Origin: Rugalucina vietnamica
Taxonomy: Eukaryota > Mollusca > Bivalvia > Lucinida > Lucinidae
Reading direction: 5' to 3'
Length of the DNA stretch: 64,000 nucleotides
Assembly (NCBI GenBank): GCA_964017185.1
Contig: OZ024884.1
Coordinates: 10,827,548 to 10,891,547 of the forward strand
Shown here: one piece after another, positions 35,850 to 47,254 of the stretch
Layout: every line of letters begins with the position of its first letter
Position numbering within the stretch: position 1 is the stretch's first letter
Position numbers and translations under genes: made by a program
Notes under the pieces: model-generated
The model's database searches: none
Told to the model about the DNA's origin: nothing
The model's input: only the letters and a program-made list of their open reading frames with translations

Positions 35850-36370
35850 TGATCGTTCTAAGGCGGTATTTCTGTTGTGGTTCTAATTGTTTTCTCGTTT
35901 TCCTCTCGACTTTGAGTGCTGTTTGTGGCCTTAATGTGCTTATTCATATACGCAGTTGAGATTGGCTAACTGAATGGTCAGGTATAAGGAAATAGCTGCG
36001 CACTCAGCTTACATGTACGACATTATTTCGTTGCATCAGTACCTGGGGCCAGTCGTTCAAAATTAACGACATCGTTAGTTAACGATCCGTTAAAATTTCA
36101 GTCATGAATATTACAAATACACTGTTGTTTTTTGTTGATAAAATGTGAAAATCCTTTGCATTGCAAAGGATTCTCACATTTTTTCAACAAAAATAGCAAT
36201 GTATTTGCTTTTGAAGTCAATATATAGTTAACAAATTGAAGGCTTAATGACACCGTTAATTTAAAGGAGTTTTGAACAACTGGGCCCTGGTTGTTAATTT
36301 GGCTTTTCCCCACCTGGGTTTTAGAGTGAGACTTAGGTTCTGATTGCACAAGTTCCTGAACATGGTTTAC
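35850..36370 (+). repeat. GATCGTTC-family repeat split by a MITE
   Basis: The family reads from GATCGTTCTAAGGCGG to GCATCAGTACCTG (36045) and resumes at GGTTGTTAATTTGGC (about 36289). The insert is 36046-36286. Confidence 0.8.
36046..36286. mobile_element. MITE with GGGCCAGT-GTTCAAAA termini, CTG target
   Basis: Inverted ends GGGCCAGTCGTTCAAAA and TTTTGAACAACTGGGCC, with CTG on both sides. The surrounding repeat gives the empty site CTGATTGTTAATTT. An inner hairpin TCCTTTGCATTGCAAAGGA is at about 36152-36170. A 3-bp duplication is compatible with PIF/Harbinger-type elements (inference). Confidence 0.8.
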
Positions 36371-36624
36371 TCATTACGAAAACGCACTCATGCATTATAC
36401 ATATTTTCACTTGAAAAAATGAAAGAAAAAAATTGATATTGTTTTCTTATTTTTGCACAAAACATTGATTGTGGGTATACGTTAGAGGCGGTTCTAACGA
36501 GTAGCCACAATCTATGCTTTGGACTAAAAATAAGAAAAATAAATATACCAATCTTGACCCCAGTTTTACTATATAAAAGTGGAGTGTAAGGAGTTATTAA
36601 ATGCATGGACATGTTTGCGTGATG
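36371..36624. mobile_element. Hairpin MITE
   Basis: CATTACGAAAACGCACTCATGC to CATGGACATGTTTGCGTGATG. The centre is shortened to GTTAGAGGCGGTTCTAAC. Confidence 0.82.
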
Positions 36625-36942
36625 TTTACCTTTTTCGAATATATCGCCGCGAGAATGCCTGTGTTGATGTTTTGATTCAAGTTAAGCTTAATCATTGAAT
36701 TACTGCATTGGGATATAGATCTATATACAAAGGAATATTAAAATGAATATTTTCGTTATAGCACAAGGGCCATTGACGGACGTGGCTGCCTCTAAAACGG
36801 TTAAGTGCCCTTAATGGAATTAAAGTGTATCCTTTTCTCCAATGTAGTAAAAAGTAGTTGACTAAAAGACAAGTCACGTGTTTTGTCCGCAACTCCACGA
36901 TGTTCTGGATTCAGTTATTGTAATGCGTATCTGAGTCACCGC

Positions 36943-37496
36943 ATAAGAAAACTAACAGTACCTGTTTTCGCTGCACGGATAGCACAACCCTTCTTCTTCT
37001 TGAATAAAATATAATAGTTTGATCCTTTGGAAGCAATAAAACATTCAAAGGAAGATAGCATGAACCATATTACGCAATTTTGGGTAATGAACACTCATCA
37101 GTAGCCATATTTAAACCGGCAACGAAAGCCAGACTATTGTGCTGCAACTTTGAGAATTTACACGATAAGTCTGAATCAAAGACACATTCCTAAACGGGGT
37201 CAAATAATTAAAACATTGCTTAGACGTATGTTTCTGAATGTGTTTTGAATACTTTGAATATCTTTACTGATCTCAAAGGACCTAAAGAAAAATATAATCT
37301 GCACTAAGGATGATGTACGGGGGACTTTTAGGGCCGCCACACGGCACAACACCAGCTGCAGTAATAGCAAATAAAATATATCCGAAATAAATCCAAAATT
37401 TCAAGCTTCTAGTCTGCTTCTGTGACTGTACAGTACGGTTTATGTCAGACCTGGTCGGAACCCAAATTGTTGGTTTTCTCACGCACAGGCTCATTT
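36943..37496. mobile_element. GAGCC-family MITE split by another repeat
   Basis: The left part (AAGAAAACTAACAG... TTTTCGCTGCACGGATAGCAC) and right part (TTTCAAGCTTCTAGTCTGC... GCACAGGCTC) together make one element. The intervening 37011-37377 matches the repeat at 27600 and is bounded by AATAAAATAT on both sides. Confidence 0.75.
37011..37377 (+). repeat. Dispersed repeat inserted in the MITE
   Basis: Homologous to 27600-27800 in its first half and to 25560-25680 in its second half (GATCTCAAAGGACC, GGGCCGCCACACGGCACAAC). Confidence 0.75.
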
Positions 37497-37844
37497 TGTA
37501 GTTGGTGCCAAGTCTACCAATTACGGGTACCTGATTGTTAATTTAGTTTTTTCCCACCTCGGTTTTTGGAGTGGGATTTTTTTCTGATTGCGCCATTTCC
37601 TGATCGTTGCCTACTTTTACTTTTATTTTTGCTTTTTTCACAAGTACAGATCAAAATACAGAATACTTTCACATAAAATGGTTCCCCTATTTACTGGTGA
37701 GTAAAGACAAATCATGTTTACTTGCTGCATTTATGTCGTTGTGCTTAAAAGTTTGTCTAAGCTCAAAGGAAATGTTAAATTAGTAAAGACATCTGGTCAT
37801 TCAGGTATCTTAGTTTGTAGTTAAGTTTGGGTAACTGAGTGGCC

Positions 37845-37847
<3 letters not shown>

Positions 37848-37883
<36 letters not shown>
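37848..37883 (+). repeat. Poly-T run (36)
   Basis: Lies inside a partial GATCGTTC-family copy (37815-37945). Confidence 0.9.
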
Positions 37884-37884
<1 letters not shown>

Positions 37885-38041
37885 GAGGGTGAATTTCTTC
37901 CTGACTGCCCCATTTCTTGGTCGTTGCCTACTTTTTACCTTTTAATCTAAGAGTTGATAAACAGTACTGCAATACAGTTTCCCAACAAAGCCAACCATGC
38001 TAATAAAGAAGACAGGGGTAGAAACAAATGATTAAACTGTA

Positions 38042-39116
38042 CAGGTGCGTTCAGCTATTAATGTACCCCTTCGATATTCAGATATAAATTGACAACTCTT
38101 CTTGTTTTTTAACCATCGTGACTGGCAAGAAATGGACAACTGGATGCATTTGTTTATATATTGTGTTAAGTTTGTTTATAAATATTTACTCTGTATATAA
38201 AACTTCCAGATATGGTGATGCTGTATACTTAAATTGATTACATAACATATGTATCCAAATTTTAACAAACATTTCGCTTATATTCGCGTTTTAAAGATTC
38301 CACAAGGAACCATTGTTAACCATGATCTGTAATTGTATTTGTTAATTATGAAAGAATAACCATTTTACTACGGCTGAAAATTTGGTGTCTTTATGAGCAC
38401 TATTTACAAAGTTTCACCATAATTGTCATTCACTGTACAGTGTACATTTAGAATTTCATGGTAAAGGGGTTGTTACAATATAAAACTAAGCATGTCAGTG
38501 TTATTTTGCAAGGAAACTAATATTCTGCCAGGACGGTTTTAAGAACAAAGCTTGCTAGTGAGTTCCTTCATAAGGTACAGAACACAAAGCCATGGGTGAC
38601 TCCACAATGCTTTAAGACATGCTTACCTCATGAAGGAACCCACAAGCAAGCTTTGGTCGTAAAACCGTCCTAGTAGAATATTACTTTTCTAGCAAAATAT
38701 CACTGACATGCTTAGTTTTATGTTGTAACAACCATGAAATTCTAAAATGTACAATGAATGAACATCACGGTGTAACGTTGTCAATAGTGCTTATAAAGAC
38801 ACCAAATTTTCAGCCGTAGTACAAAAATGGTTATTCTTTCATAATTTACAAATAATATTACAAATCATTAACCATGGTTCCTTGTGGAATTTTTGTTAAA
38901 ACTTTGGCTCCATATGTTATGTAATGAATTTATGTATACAACATCACCATATCTGGAAGTTTTATATACAGAGTAAATATTTATAGACATACTTGACACA
39001 TAAAATAAACAAATTCATCCAGTTGTCCATTTTTTGCCAGTGACGATGGTTCAAAAAAGAAGTTGTCAATTTATTTCTGAATATCGCAGGAGCATATTAA
39101 TAACTGAACGCACCTG
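38042..39116. mobile_element. 1.08 kb foldback element
   Basis: Almost the whole element is one palindrome: arms of about 530 bp around a loop near 38575-38625. The ends are CAGGTGCGTTCAG and its complement, with TA on both sides (38040-38041 and 39117-39118). Blocks such as TCTGGAAGTTTTATATACAG and AAGCATGTCAGTG recur in mirror order. Arm identity is high. It has no coding capacity. TA targets fit the Tc1/mariner/pogo group. Confidence 0.92.
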
Positions 39117-40365
39117 TAAAATTAATTGTGGACTGTCTCCTACTAGGGGATCGATTGCCTTAAGATAAGCACAATGCCGATCTGATTTATTTTCCGACTC
39201 ATATGAAGGAAGTCCCGTTGTACACATGTACTTTACAATTACCATTCCACCAGTATTAGATATTAACTCATTCAAGCCTGGCGTCCTTTTTATGGGACAT
39301 AGGCAAATAGTATAGCCCCAGATGTGACGCCACTGAACGCGGCGTCCCATCTGGGGCTATTCTGTTTGCTTAGCAGATTTTTCATCGAAAAATGGGATAA
39401 ATTTGAAAATCCTACCTGATGCATCTAAAAATGAAAGTGAACTCACCCAAATGATGATGATGGGGAAATTTATTCGTCAAATATGGGTTAAGGTAATCAT
39501 GATAAACAGACTAAGCGAAAATGGTGTAAGTCAAAGGATGTAATGATCTAAGCGACCCATATTGTCTCTATATTTGTTGATGAAATGTTGCCATAACAAT
39601 TGCTTAAATATTCCCCGCGGATATAGCATTATACAGACGTCATTTGCCAGAAAAGTTTATAGCCAGTACTAATGGATGGTCCCTAACATGCTTTGATGTC
39701 TAAATAAAACTTACAAACTACTTTTTAAACATGTATTCAGAAAACATGCTTTTGTGCATTATTGCATCCATTTATCCATTAAGCTAACATTACTGGGATT
39801 TACATTAAACCAAAACCAATTAAAACAAATTATCCACCGACAGTTTGACCAACATATGTTGACTATGCATTATTGTACACCTTAATAGACATACATTACG
39901 AAAACTTGCGTATGCATTAAACACACTGGTCGATCTATACGTCGATCTGCGGTGTTTTCGACGGTTTGCGGGTATTTACGCTGATTTACTGGAGACAAAA
40001 ATGGCGGCGACCAGTTAAATCGTGTTGCTGCTGTATAGGAAAACATAGGACATGTCAAAATGACTACAGATTTATGTTAGTTTTAAGAATACGACATGCA
40101 CCTGGTGATTGATGTAAGCATTCAGGGATGATTTCGAGTACCACCCAAAGGGTAAGTCGTTTTGTTTTAGTCATCTACCTCCTTCATCGGTACTCGAATA
40201 TATTCTTCAGTAAATCGACCGCTGCATGGCATATTCACAAACATACTTTTACAGTCACTTTAGCATATGACATGCTTTTCCATAGAGTATATATGCGAAT
40301 ATAGACGAAATAGAACCACTTCCAAGTTTTAAGCACCATCAAACTTGCGTAAAACCCACCAAATC
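39117..40365. other. Dispersed-repeat sequence, no gene
   Basis: Holds a short inverted repeat ATAGCCCCAGATG/CATCTGGGGCTAT (39311-39361, related to 57400) and the repeat shared with 32500. No reading frame of note. Confidence 0.6.
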
Positions 40366-40379
40366 AGCTTAAAGATTGA

Positions 40380-40675
40380 CCAGTGTGTTTAAAGGTGTAA
40401 AAAAAGGAAGAAAAAAAAAAGGAAGAAAAAAAAGATAAGTCTTCTCTTTTCTTTTTGCTCAAAACATATATTGTGATTACTTGTATGAATCGCATTGCGA
40501 GTACAAGTCGGAAGCGCCTCGGCGAGGATTGTGGGTACACGTTTGAACCGCCGCTATGTTTTGCATCAAGTATAAGAAAAATATTCATACATTGGTACAA
40601 TTCAATTTTACTATTTAATTAAAAGTTGGGTATAAAAGGGTGTATAGCACAGAAACATGTTATCCTGATGTTTTG
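40380..40675. mobile_element. Hairpin MITE, diverged
   Basis: AAAACATATATTGTG, GCCTCGGCGAGG and GTTTGAACCGCC near the centre, with an ACATGTTATCCTGATG end. Confidence 0.65.
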
Positions 40676-40697
40676 CCTCAGAACGTTCCTAACAAAC

Positions 40698-40897
40698 GAG
40701 CCGCCTCATGAGAAAACCAACAATCTGCATATGCGAAAACATATATCACGCCTTTGTTTTCGCTACTCGGACAGTACAATTCCCCTTCTACTTAAATCCG
40801 AAATTTCAAGCTTCTAGCTCTTTTCTGTGCTTGTACAGACCGGTTTGTGTCGGACCTGTTCGGAAACCACATTGATGGTTTTCCCACGAGGCGGCTC
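40698..40897. mobile_element. GAGCC-family MITE, shortened centre
   Basis: GAGCCGCCTCATGAGAAAACC and mirrored GAGGCGGCTC ends. The central palindrome is reduced. Confidence 0.82.
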
Positions 40898-41640
40898 TAA
40901 TATCAAGAATGAAAAATTCGGGTAACTGGCTGATTTTTATTGATTTTTTCACATTGGAAAAAAACCTGTGGCTAGTCAAATTCATTTTCTTCAATTATTT
41001 TTTGTTCGTTTTGAACCGATTTTCATTTTTGTTGCACTTTTTAAGACTTTTGGAAAACGGAAGGATGACACGACTATAATAATTTCCTTGACTGGTTTTA
41101 AGAAGGGTGAAATTCCAAACAAATATATAAATAACAAGAAAAGCTATAACATGTAGCCACATGTAATAATTGGGCGGTGTGATAAAAGTGGTAGAAATAC
41201 TAAAAAGAAATATGGCTTGATTTGCTAAGGTTTTATTACGGAAACGGCTCCGTGTTAAAATTCCTTCATTCACCGGACTGCTTTCCACTGATTCGGGCGT
41301 TTTGGTCAATTATCAAATATACAGACATTAATGATTCGGTTCCGACTATGACTACACACTCAGTTTAGGCAAATAAAATGTATAATCGGTATACTAACTC
41401 GAGCGATGTAGTCACATAAAAAGAAATTTAAAAAATTCAAAAGAGCAGTCATCCTTTAATTTAATAATTAATGCAGTATTTCTGAACAAGATCATGATTG
41501 AAGAATAAGACTGAATGCAAAACTTAAGAATGGTTAAGAAATATGTGAGGGTCGGGTGATGAACCCCTCCCCTCTTGATTTCTTTTGGTGGTGAGCAAAA
41601 AAACAGTTAAGAACCTACGAAATGTCAATTCAATCCGGAC

Positions 41641-42175
41641 ATGATGTTTGAATATTACAGTCATATACATGTATATAGCCCCGGTGCAGGGGCAGATAAC
41701 CCCCTGGGGCCAAAATGTTTTTGTAAACATAAATATTCCATCCATTTGCCCATGTCCTGCAAGTTTTGCCCTTCAAATCACATTTTAACAATTTTCCCCA
41801 TTCAAATGCATGGGCGACCTATGTTGACCTTGCAGTTAATTAGGTCAAGGTCATCAGAGGGCCATGGATTGATTTATACAAACTTTGTAGAGCTCCATTG
41901 CCTGATGCTTCATGCCAAGTTTCAAAATCATAGGCCTTATGGTTCTGGAAAAGAAGGCTTTGCTACTTATAGCCATGGCGGAAATAACTTTTGTTCCCCC
42001 TTCCTGAGGATAATCCATATAAAGTTTGGCTTTGATTGGCCCAGTGGTTTTAGAGGAGAAGATGTTTCACTGAACATTGCGGACAACAATGACTACAACG
42101 ACGACGGTCGATGGAGCATGGGTATACTATAAGCTCACCTTGTGAACATAACGGCTCAGGTGAGCTAAAAATGGG
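41641..42175 (+). repeat. Dispersed repeat ending CAGGTGAGCTAAAAA
   Basis: Contains GACCTATGTTGACC, AGGTCAAGGTCATCAGAGG, TGCTTCATGCCAAGTTTC, an ACGACGACGG stretch and the terminal AGGTGAGCTAAAAA that also ends the tandem array at 48360. A 163-codon frame covers it, but the sequence is clearly repetitive (compare 17835-18152), so no protein is called. Confidence 0.75.
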
Positions 42176-42221
42176 ACCTGGCGCGTATACTAGCATACAA
42201 ATATGCATTCAAAGGAGCATG

Positions 42222-42424
42222 TTGGCCTGGTGGTTAGTGCATCAGACTCTGGTTAGGGAGGTAGGGAGTGGATCCCCACTGGTGGCTGGCTTATATCACT
42301 GCACGATGAGCAAGGGACATTGACTCTGGAAAGTACTGGTTAATACACACAAAGGAGTGTCCCAAGCTGGGGACATGACAGAAATATTGTTGACTGGGAC
42401 GTCACATCCATACCTAAATCAAAC
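42222..42424 (+). mobile_element. tRNA-derived SINE, diverged
   Basis: GGCCTGGTGGTTAGTGCATC head (box A-like), GGAGTGGATCCCCACTGG in place of box B, GAGCAAGGGACATTGAC, and the GGGACATGACAGAAATATTG and GACTGGGACGTCA tail. Confidence 0.7.
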
Positions 42425-42585
42425 CAAAAGGTTGCACAGTTCAAATGTGGGTTGTACATTTTGTAAAGTGTTGTTTCTTAGTCTTTCTTAAAAATCTGAC
42501 AGCTGCTGACTACTCCATTTTAGCTCTAAAAATTCTGGTGTTTGATTTAAGGTCTAACATTCCTTCTTGGTCATCAATTTTTCAG

Positions 42586-42815
42586 TTATGTCCGGACGGT
42601 GAAACGGTTTTCTGGGTATCAACCAGGGTGAAAATCATGAGAGCCATGGACTAATTTCCCTCCTGGCGCACCCCCCGGTGAAGTATTGTCAATTTGGCGT
42701 GTCACCAGTAAACCATTCAGATTCAGATGTGTCTTGCTCAAGGACGCAACCAAGTCCCAGTGGGGTTTGAACCCAGAACTTTGTGATTCAACACTACGCT
42801 ACTGCCCTCACTAAG
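42586..42815 (-). mobile_element. tRNA-derived SINE, diverged
   Basis: On plus: TTATGTCCGGACGGTGAAAC, GTCTTGCTCAAGGACGCAAC, GGGGTTTGAACCCAG (box B complement) and CACTACGCTACTGCCC. Confidence 0.65.
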
Positions 42816-43305
42816 TACATGACTGTAATATGCTAAACCTCGGCTGCAGCAATCATGCCTGTATAGCTCAATTTCAGGAACATACTCTGAATCCCTGGCG
42901 ACAGGTTTTCTTGCACCCCGACTCACCTACTGATCTCGAAGTCATAAATTTTAAAACCAACAAAAAAAGATCCTTTATATGTCATGAAATTTCATGTATT
43001 TATTTCTGTTTATGCACACTAGGAAAGAACATAAATGCACTATTTACATATATAATACATGTACATGTTTGTACAAAACACATGCAATGTTTTTTTTTGT
43101 TTTTTGTTTTTCGAATTTAACCATGAAAACTCCATGTGACCTGCATTGTCATGTTTGTCCTTTAATGGGTCATGAAAGAAAGTCAACCTTGATAAACATA
43201 TCCATATTGCAAGTATTATAATCTATATCACACTGGTTTATATTCAGAGAGAATTGTGAATGAAAACAATCAATGTCGATGCCATGATCAATACCTGTGT
43301 GGAGT

Positions 43306-44592
43306 ATGGCAAGCCGTTTTACTATTTATTATGCTTATTAGATATCTTGAATAGTAAATAAGATATCTTAATTAGGATATAAGATATCTTATTTAGCAAT
43401 AAAGATATCTTCTTTATCAAAAAAGATATCTTATATCCTAAATTAGATATCTTATATAGTAAAGAAGATACCTAATATGCTAAATAAGATATCTTATTTG
43501 ATCCCACAATTAAGATATCCTATATAGCATATAAGATATCTTATTTGATAATTTAGATATCTAATATACTAAATAAGATATCTACTATACCTAAAAAAGA
43601 TATCTTCTTTACAAGATTAATTAAGATATCTACTTTCATAAATATGATATATATCTTCATTGCTAAACTAGATATCTTATATAGCAAATAAGATATCTAA
43701 AGTGGTAAATAAGATATCTTATTTAGGTATAATAGATATCTTATTTAATATATATGATATCTTATTTAGTATATTAGATATCTAAATTATCAAATAAGAT
43801 ATCTTGATTAAGGCTATAAATAAGATATCTGTATTGGTATAGTAGATATCTTATATAAGCATCAGAAACCAATTGTGATTGGGTAAAACAAATAAGATAT
43901 CTTATGTACTAAATAAGATATCTGATTTGTTTAAATCAGATATCTAATATAGGATATAAGATATCTATTTTTGTGTAAACATAAGATATCTTATTTGTCA
44001 AATAAGATATCTACTTTAGCATAGTAGATATCTTATTTGTGAATGCAATTAAGATATCTTATATGTTGAAGAAGATATCTTATTTGACAAATAAGATATC
44101 TTATATGATAAAATAGATATCTAATATACTTTTTAGATATCTTATATATTAATTAAGATATCTTATTTAGGAAAAACATTATAGATATCTAATTTATCAT
44201 ATTAGATATCTAATTTGTTAAACAAGATATCTTAATTAACAAATTAAATGCTATATCAGATATCTATATTAATTAAGATATCTTATATATTTTTACAAAT
44301 AAGATATCTAATATATCAATCAAGATATCTTATTTGTTAATTTAGATATCTACATTAACAAATAAGATATCTTGTTTAGTTAAAAAGATATCTTATATAC
44401 TATATAAGATATCTTAAATGACAATTTAGATATCTAATATAACAAAACAGATATCTTATTTGCTATATAAGATATCTTCTTTATAATAGATATCTAATAA
44501 AATAAAGTAGATATCTTATTTATTAAAGAAGATATCTTATATACAATATAAGATATCTGTTTGTTTGAATAAATAGTAAAACGGCTTGCCAT
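43306..44592. mobile_element. Transposon-like unit filled with 21-bp-spaced AGATATCT palindromes
   Basis: The ends are perfect 25-bp inverted repeats starting ATGGCAAGCCGTTTTAC. They are flanked by TGTGGAGT (43298-43305) and TGTGGAGA (44593-44600), a 7-of-8 match, as expected for an 8-bp hAT-type duplication. Inside are about 51 exact AGATATCT and a handful of one-mismatch copies. Starts run 43340, 43361, 43382, 43403, 43424, 43445, 43466 and 43487: exact 21-bp steps, with occasional steps of 18, 22 or 26. The 13-bp spacers are AT-rich and not conserved in sequence. There is no coding capacity. Confidence 0.93.
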
Positions 44593-45737
44593 TGTGGAGA
44601 CAACTTTCCACAGATCACAATTTTTTTTTGTAAAGTTGTTCTAAGGCACGTAATTGCATACTACAGTCTTTGAGTCTTTTACTGATTTTATCCGCGTTGG
44701 CTGTTCTCAGTTCTGGATAATCGGTTTGGTATTCTTACTATATATCACTGAAACATGTTTCGTGCACATGCACATCGTTGTTAACAGCTTCTCACCATGG
44801 TCTAATGTCACAGACAGCAAGATCTTTCATGCAGAAGAAACATACACACACATACGAGTATTTAACAACAATTGTCAGAGAATCAGACTAAATCCTCGCT
44901 TCAATAAAACACCTATGGGAAAGAACACAGGTTGCTAAAAAATGATGCACAGTTCAAACCCCAGAATAGATCTTGTCAATGGCACTGTCACACTGAATCC
45001 AGTATAGCCCAGCCTTTTTATAGCAGGGCTTTAAAACTAAACTTTAATGATTTTTGCTTTGTAATATCAACTATATCTTGATTTCTTCACAGTATTACTA
45101 TAACTCATGTCCACTTCAAAACACAGATTGTATTAAAGTCCATTATGTATCATTTAAGTTAGGGTGAACAGTTTATTGTACATGCAGTCATCCCCTCTAT
45201 TTGCTGTTGATGATATTAGCTCTCTCCCCTCTGAAAATAAATGAATACACGCATCAGTAATACATGTAACACCAAATAACAAAACAATGACATTGTCACA
45301 TATCAAAATTGGACATACATGCAGTCACTTTCTGAGTACTATGAAAGGGCTCCTAAAAACAGTTCCTCCTTGTGACGTTTCCTCCTGGACTATTTGCGCA
45401 AAAAATCGAATGGGGCTGTTTGCTAAAAAAGGACGATTCGCTCAAAATCAATTTTATGGGTCGGTTCACCAATTATAGTTTTAGAAGTCCTTAAGCGACT
45501 TGTTTATCCTACTTGGATGTCTTAGTTCGTTGAAATGACATAAAAAATAAATAATTTCAATAAAAAAAAAAAACATTAAAATCAATTTTTTTAAAACATG
45601 TGGCACTCTTCGGGAGTAAATGTCCCGTTTGAAAAATATTTTTTTACGCAAACAGTCCCGGAAGGAACTGGTTTGTGCGTGAAACATCCTGTAACCCCAT
45701 GAAAGCCATGTGTACTATGTCATGTTTTTTGTGTTTT

Positions 45738-45937
45738 TTTTTTTTTTTTGTTTTTTTTTTTTTTTGTATTGAGGCCTTACATCTCAGTCAACAATTTTTC
45801 AGTCTTGTCAGGATGGGTTTAACCAGTACTGTAGTGTCTTGCTCAAGGACACAACACGGTGAGGCCTGTGGGGATCGAACCCAGGACCTCTTTATTTAGA
45901 GTCCAACACTCTACCATTACGCCACCCTGCTCCCTAC
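45738..45937 (-). mobile_element. tRNA-derived SINE
   Basis: On plus: T-rich tail, TATTGAGGCCTTACATCTCAG, CTTGCTCAAGGACACAACAC, GGGGATCGAACCCAGGACC, CACTCTACCATTACGCCACC. The minus-strand head reads as a tRNA-like GGTGGCGTAATGGTAGAG. Confidence 0.85.
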
Positions 45938-46538
45938 TACGGTATGTAATGTGATGACTGATATCACTAAAGATGATCTTACCAAAAACTGTATCATTGA
46001 AATAACACTGAAACATCTGTACGCTGCTTGACATCCAACATACAACATTGTCAGTGTGTCAATCTTTCAACCAAAACAACAATCTGAAACAGACAAATAT
46101 CGTTTGAACTCTTTCATCATTTTCATGTCTGTTGGTATTTATCCAAGTTTGAAGTAGTACTGTCAATGTGCATGTATCTATCCTGCCATACCACCCTATA
46201 TATACCCGAATATTATGCGCATAAATGTATAAAAAAATGTAATAGTATAAATAAACATTTTGAAAGACACCATTTTATGAAAAATAAGTCTGTGAGAAGA
46301 TACAGTTTAAAGAGTGTTTTGTTAAAAGATAATGTGTTAAAGATGCAAATTTAGATAACCAGTAATAAAAATATCACAGCGGATGCATTTAACTGTTTGA
46401 TTGTGTAAAAAATTATATGAAAAAATCATGTCTCACAGTTCCAGACCCAGGGAAAGATCCAGGTATGGGTCGTGTAGCAAAATACATATAATTTGGCACT
46501 GGCACCTAGGCATTATACTAAGGAAATTGCATACAAAA

Positions 46539-46695
46539 CCTATTTGGTATCCCTATAATGATACTCAGACTGCTAAGATAGAGATGGTGCAAAGGACTGC
46601 AGCCAGGTGGACCTGTAGGACAGTAGCGTTGGTGATATGCTAGACAAACTTGAGTGGCCATTGGCTGGAGTCCCGCAGGGAGCGGTCCTCCTAAG
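46539..46695 (+). pseudogene. LINE reverse-transcriptase scrap
   Basis: One frame (46539-46620) gives a W-Y-P-Y ... I-E-M-V-Q-R-T-A-A-R-W segment, the signature just downstream of the RT thumb in Jockey/CR1-type LINEs. After a frameshift it continues M-L-D-K-L-E-W-P, then joins the G-V-P-Q-G-A-V-L motif, which in intact RTs lies well upstream. The fragment is therefore scrambled as well as short. It is a relic of a non-LTR retrotransposon. Confidence 0.65.
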
Positions 46696-46699
46696 ACAC

Positions 46700-47250
46700 A
46701 CTCTGGTACAGTATATCTTGATAAAAACAAATACCTGACCCCAGCACCCAACCTTAAAGAAATGCACAAGACAATTTACCTAAAGTCAGGTCTGGTACAC
46801 ATCAGGATTGAGGTCAGGGATTTTTTTTGTGTGTCTCACGGGCCGAAATTAGGCCTCATTCCCATTGCAAATTACTATTAGGACTGGTGTCTTTTTCCCC
46901 AATCTGGAGAAAAAAATCCCAATTACAGCTGAAAATAATTTTCAACAGTTCCATACATTGTGAAATTCAAACTTTGCTGTTAGAAATGTTATTTAACTTT
47001 TGACACTTTTGATTATGAATTATTATATAATTATTCTAAATGAAATCCCTTATTAAGCTATGTCACTTTGGAAAATATCAATTTTGAATGTCTAGAACTT
47101 GAAATTTCCAAATTCCGAATTTACTTCGTTAATTGTCCCAATCAGAAAGGCCCTAGGGCCCCTTCCCAAAATTGTCAAAAAAATCCCTGGAGGTAAGGTT
47201 TTTAACCTCATTGAGGTTTGAAAATGTACGTGAAATTACTAGATCTATAT
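46700..47250. other. No gene recognised
   Basis: AT-rich. A stretch at 46783-46820 is inverted relative to 49376-49415 (AGGATTGAGG against CCTCAATCCT), so the two may bound an inserted segment within the LINE relic. Confidence 0.4.
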
Positions 47251-47254
47251 TGAG

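Noticed and set aside
41641-42132. 163-codon frame as a gene
   Set aside because: It lies across a dispersed repeat also present at 17835-18152 in a different reading context; no domain is visible.
43306-44592. CRISPR-like array
   Set aside because: The repeats are only 8 bp, the spacers are low-complexity AT sequence, and the unit is enclosed by transposon TIRs in a eukaryotic genome.
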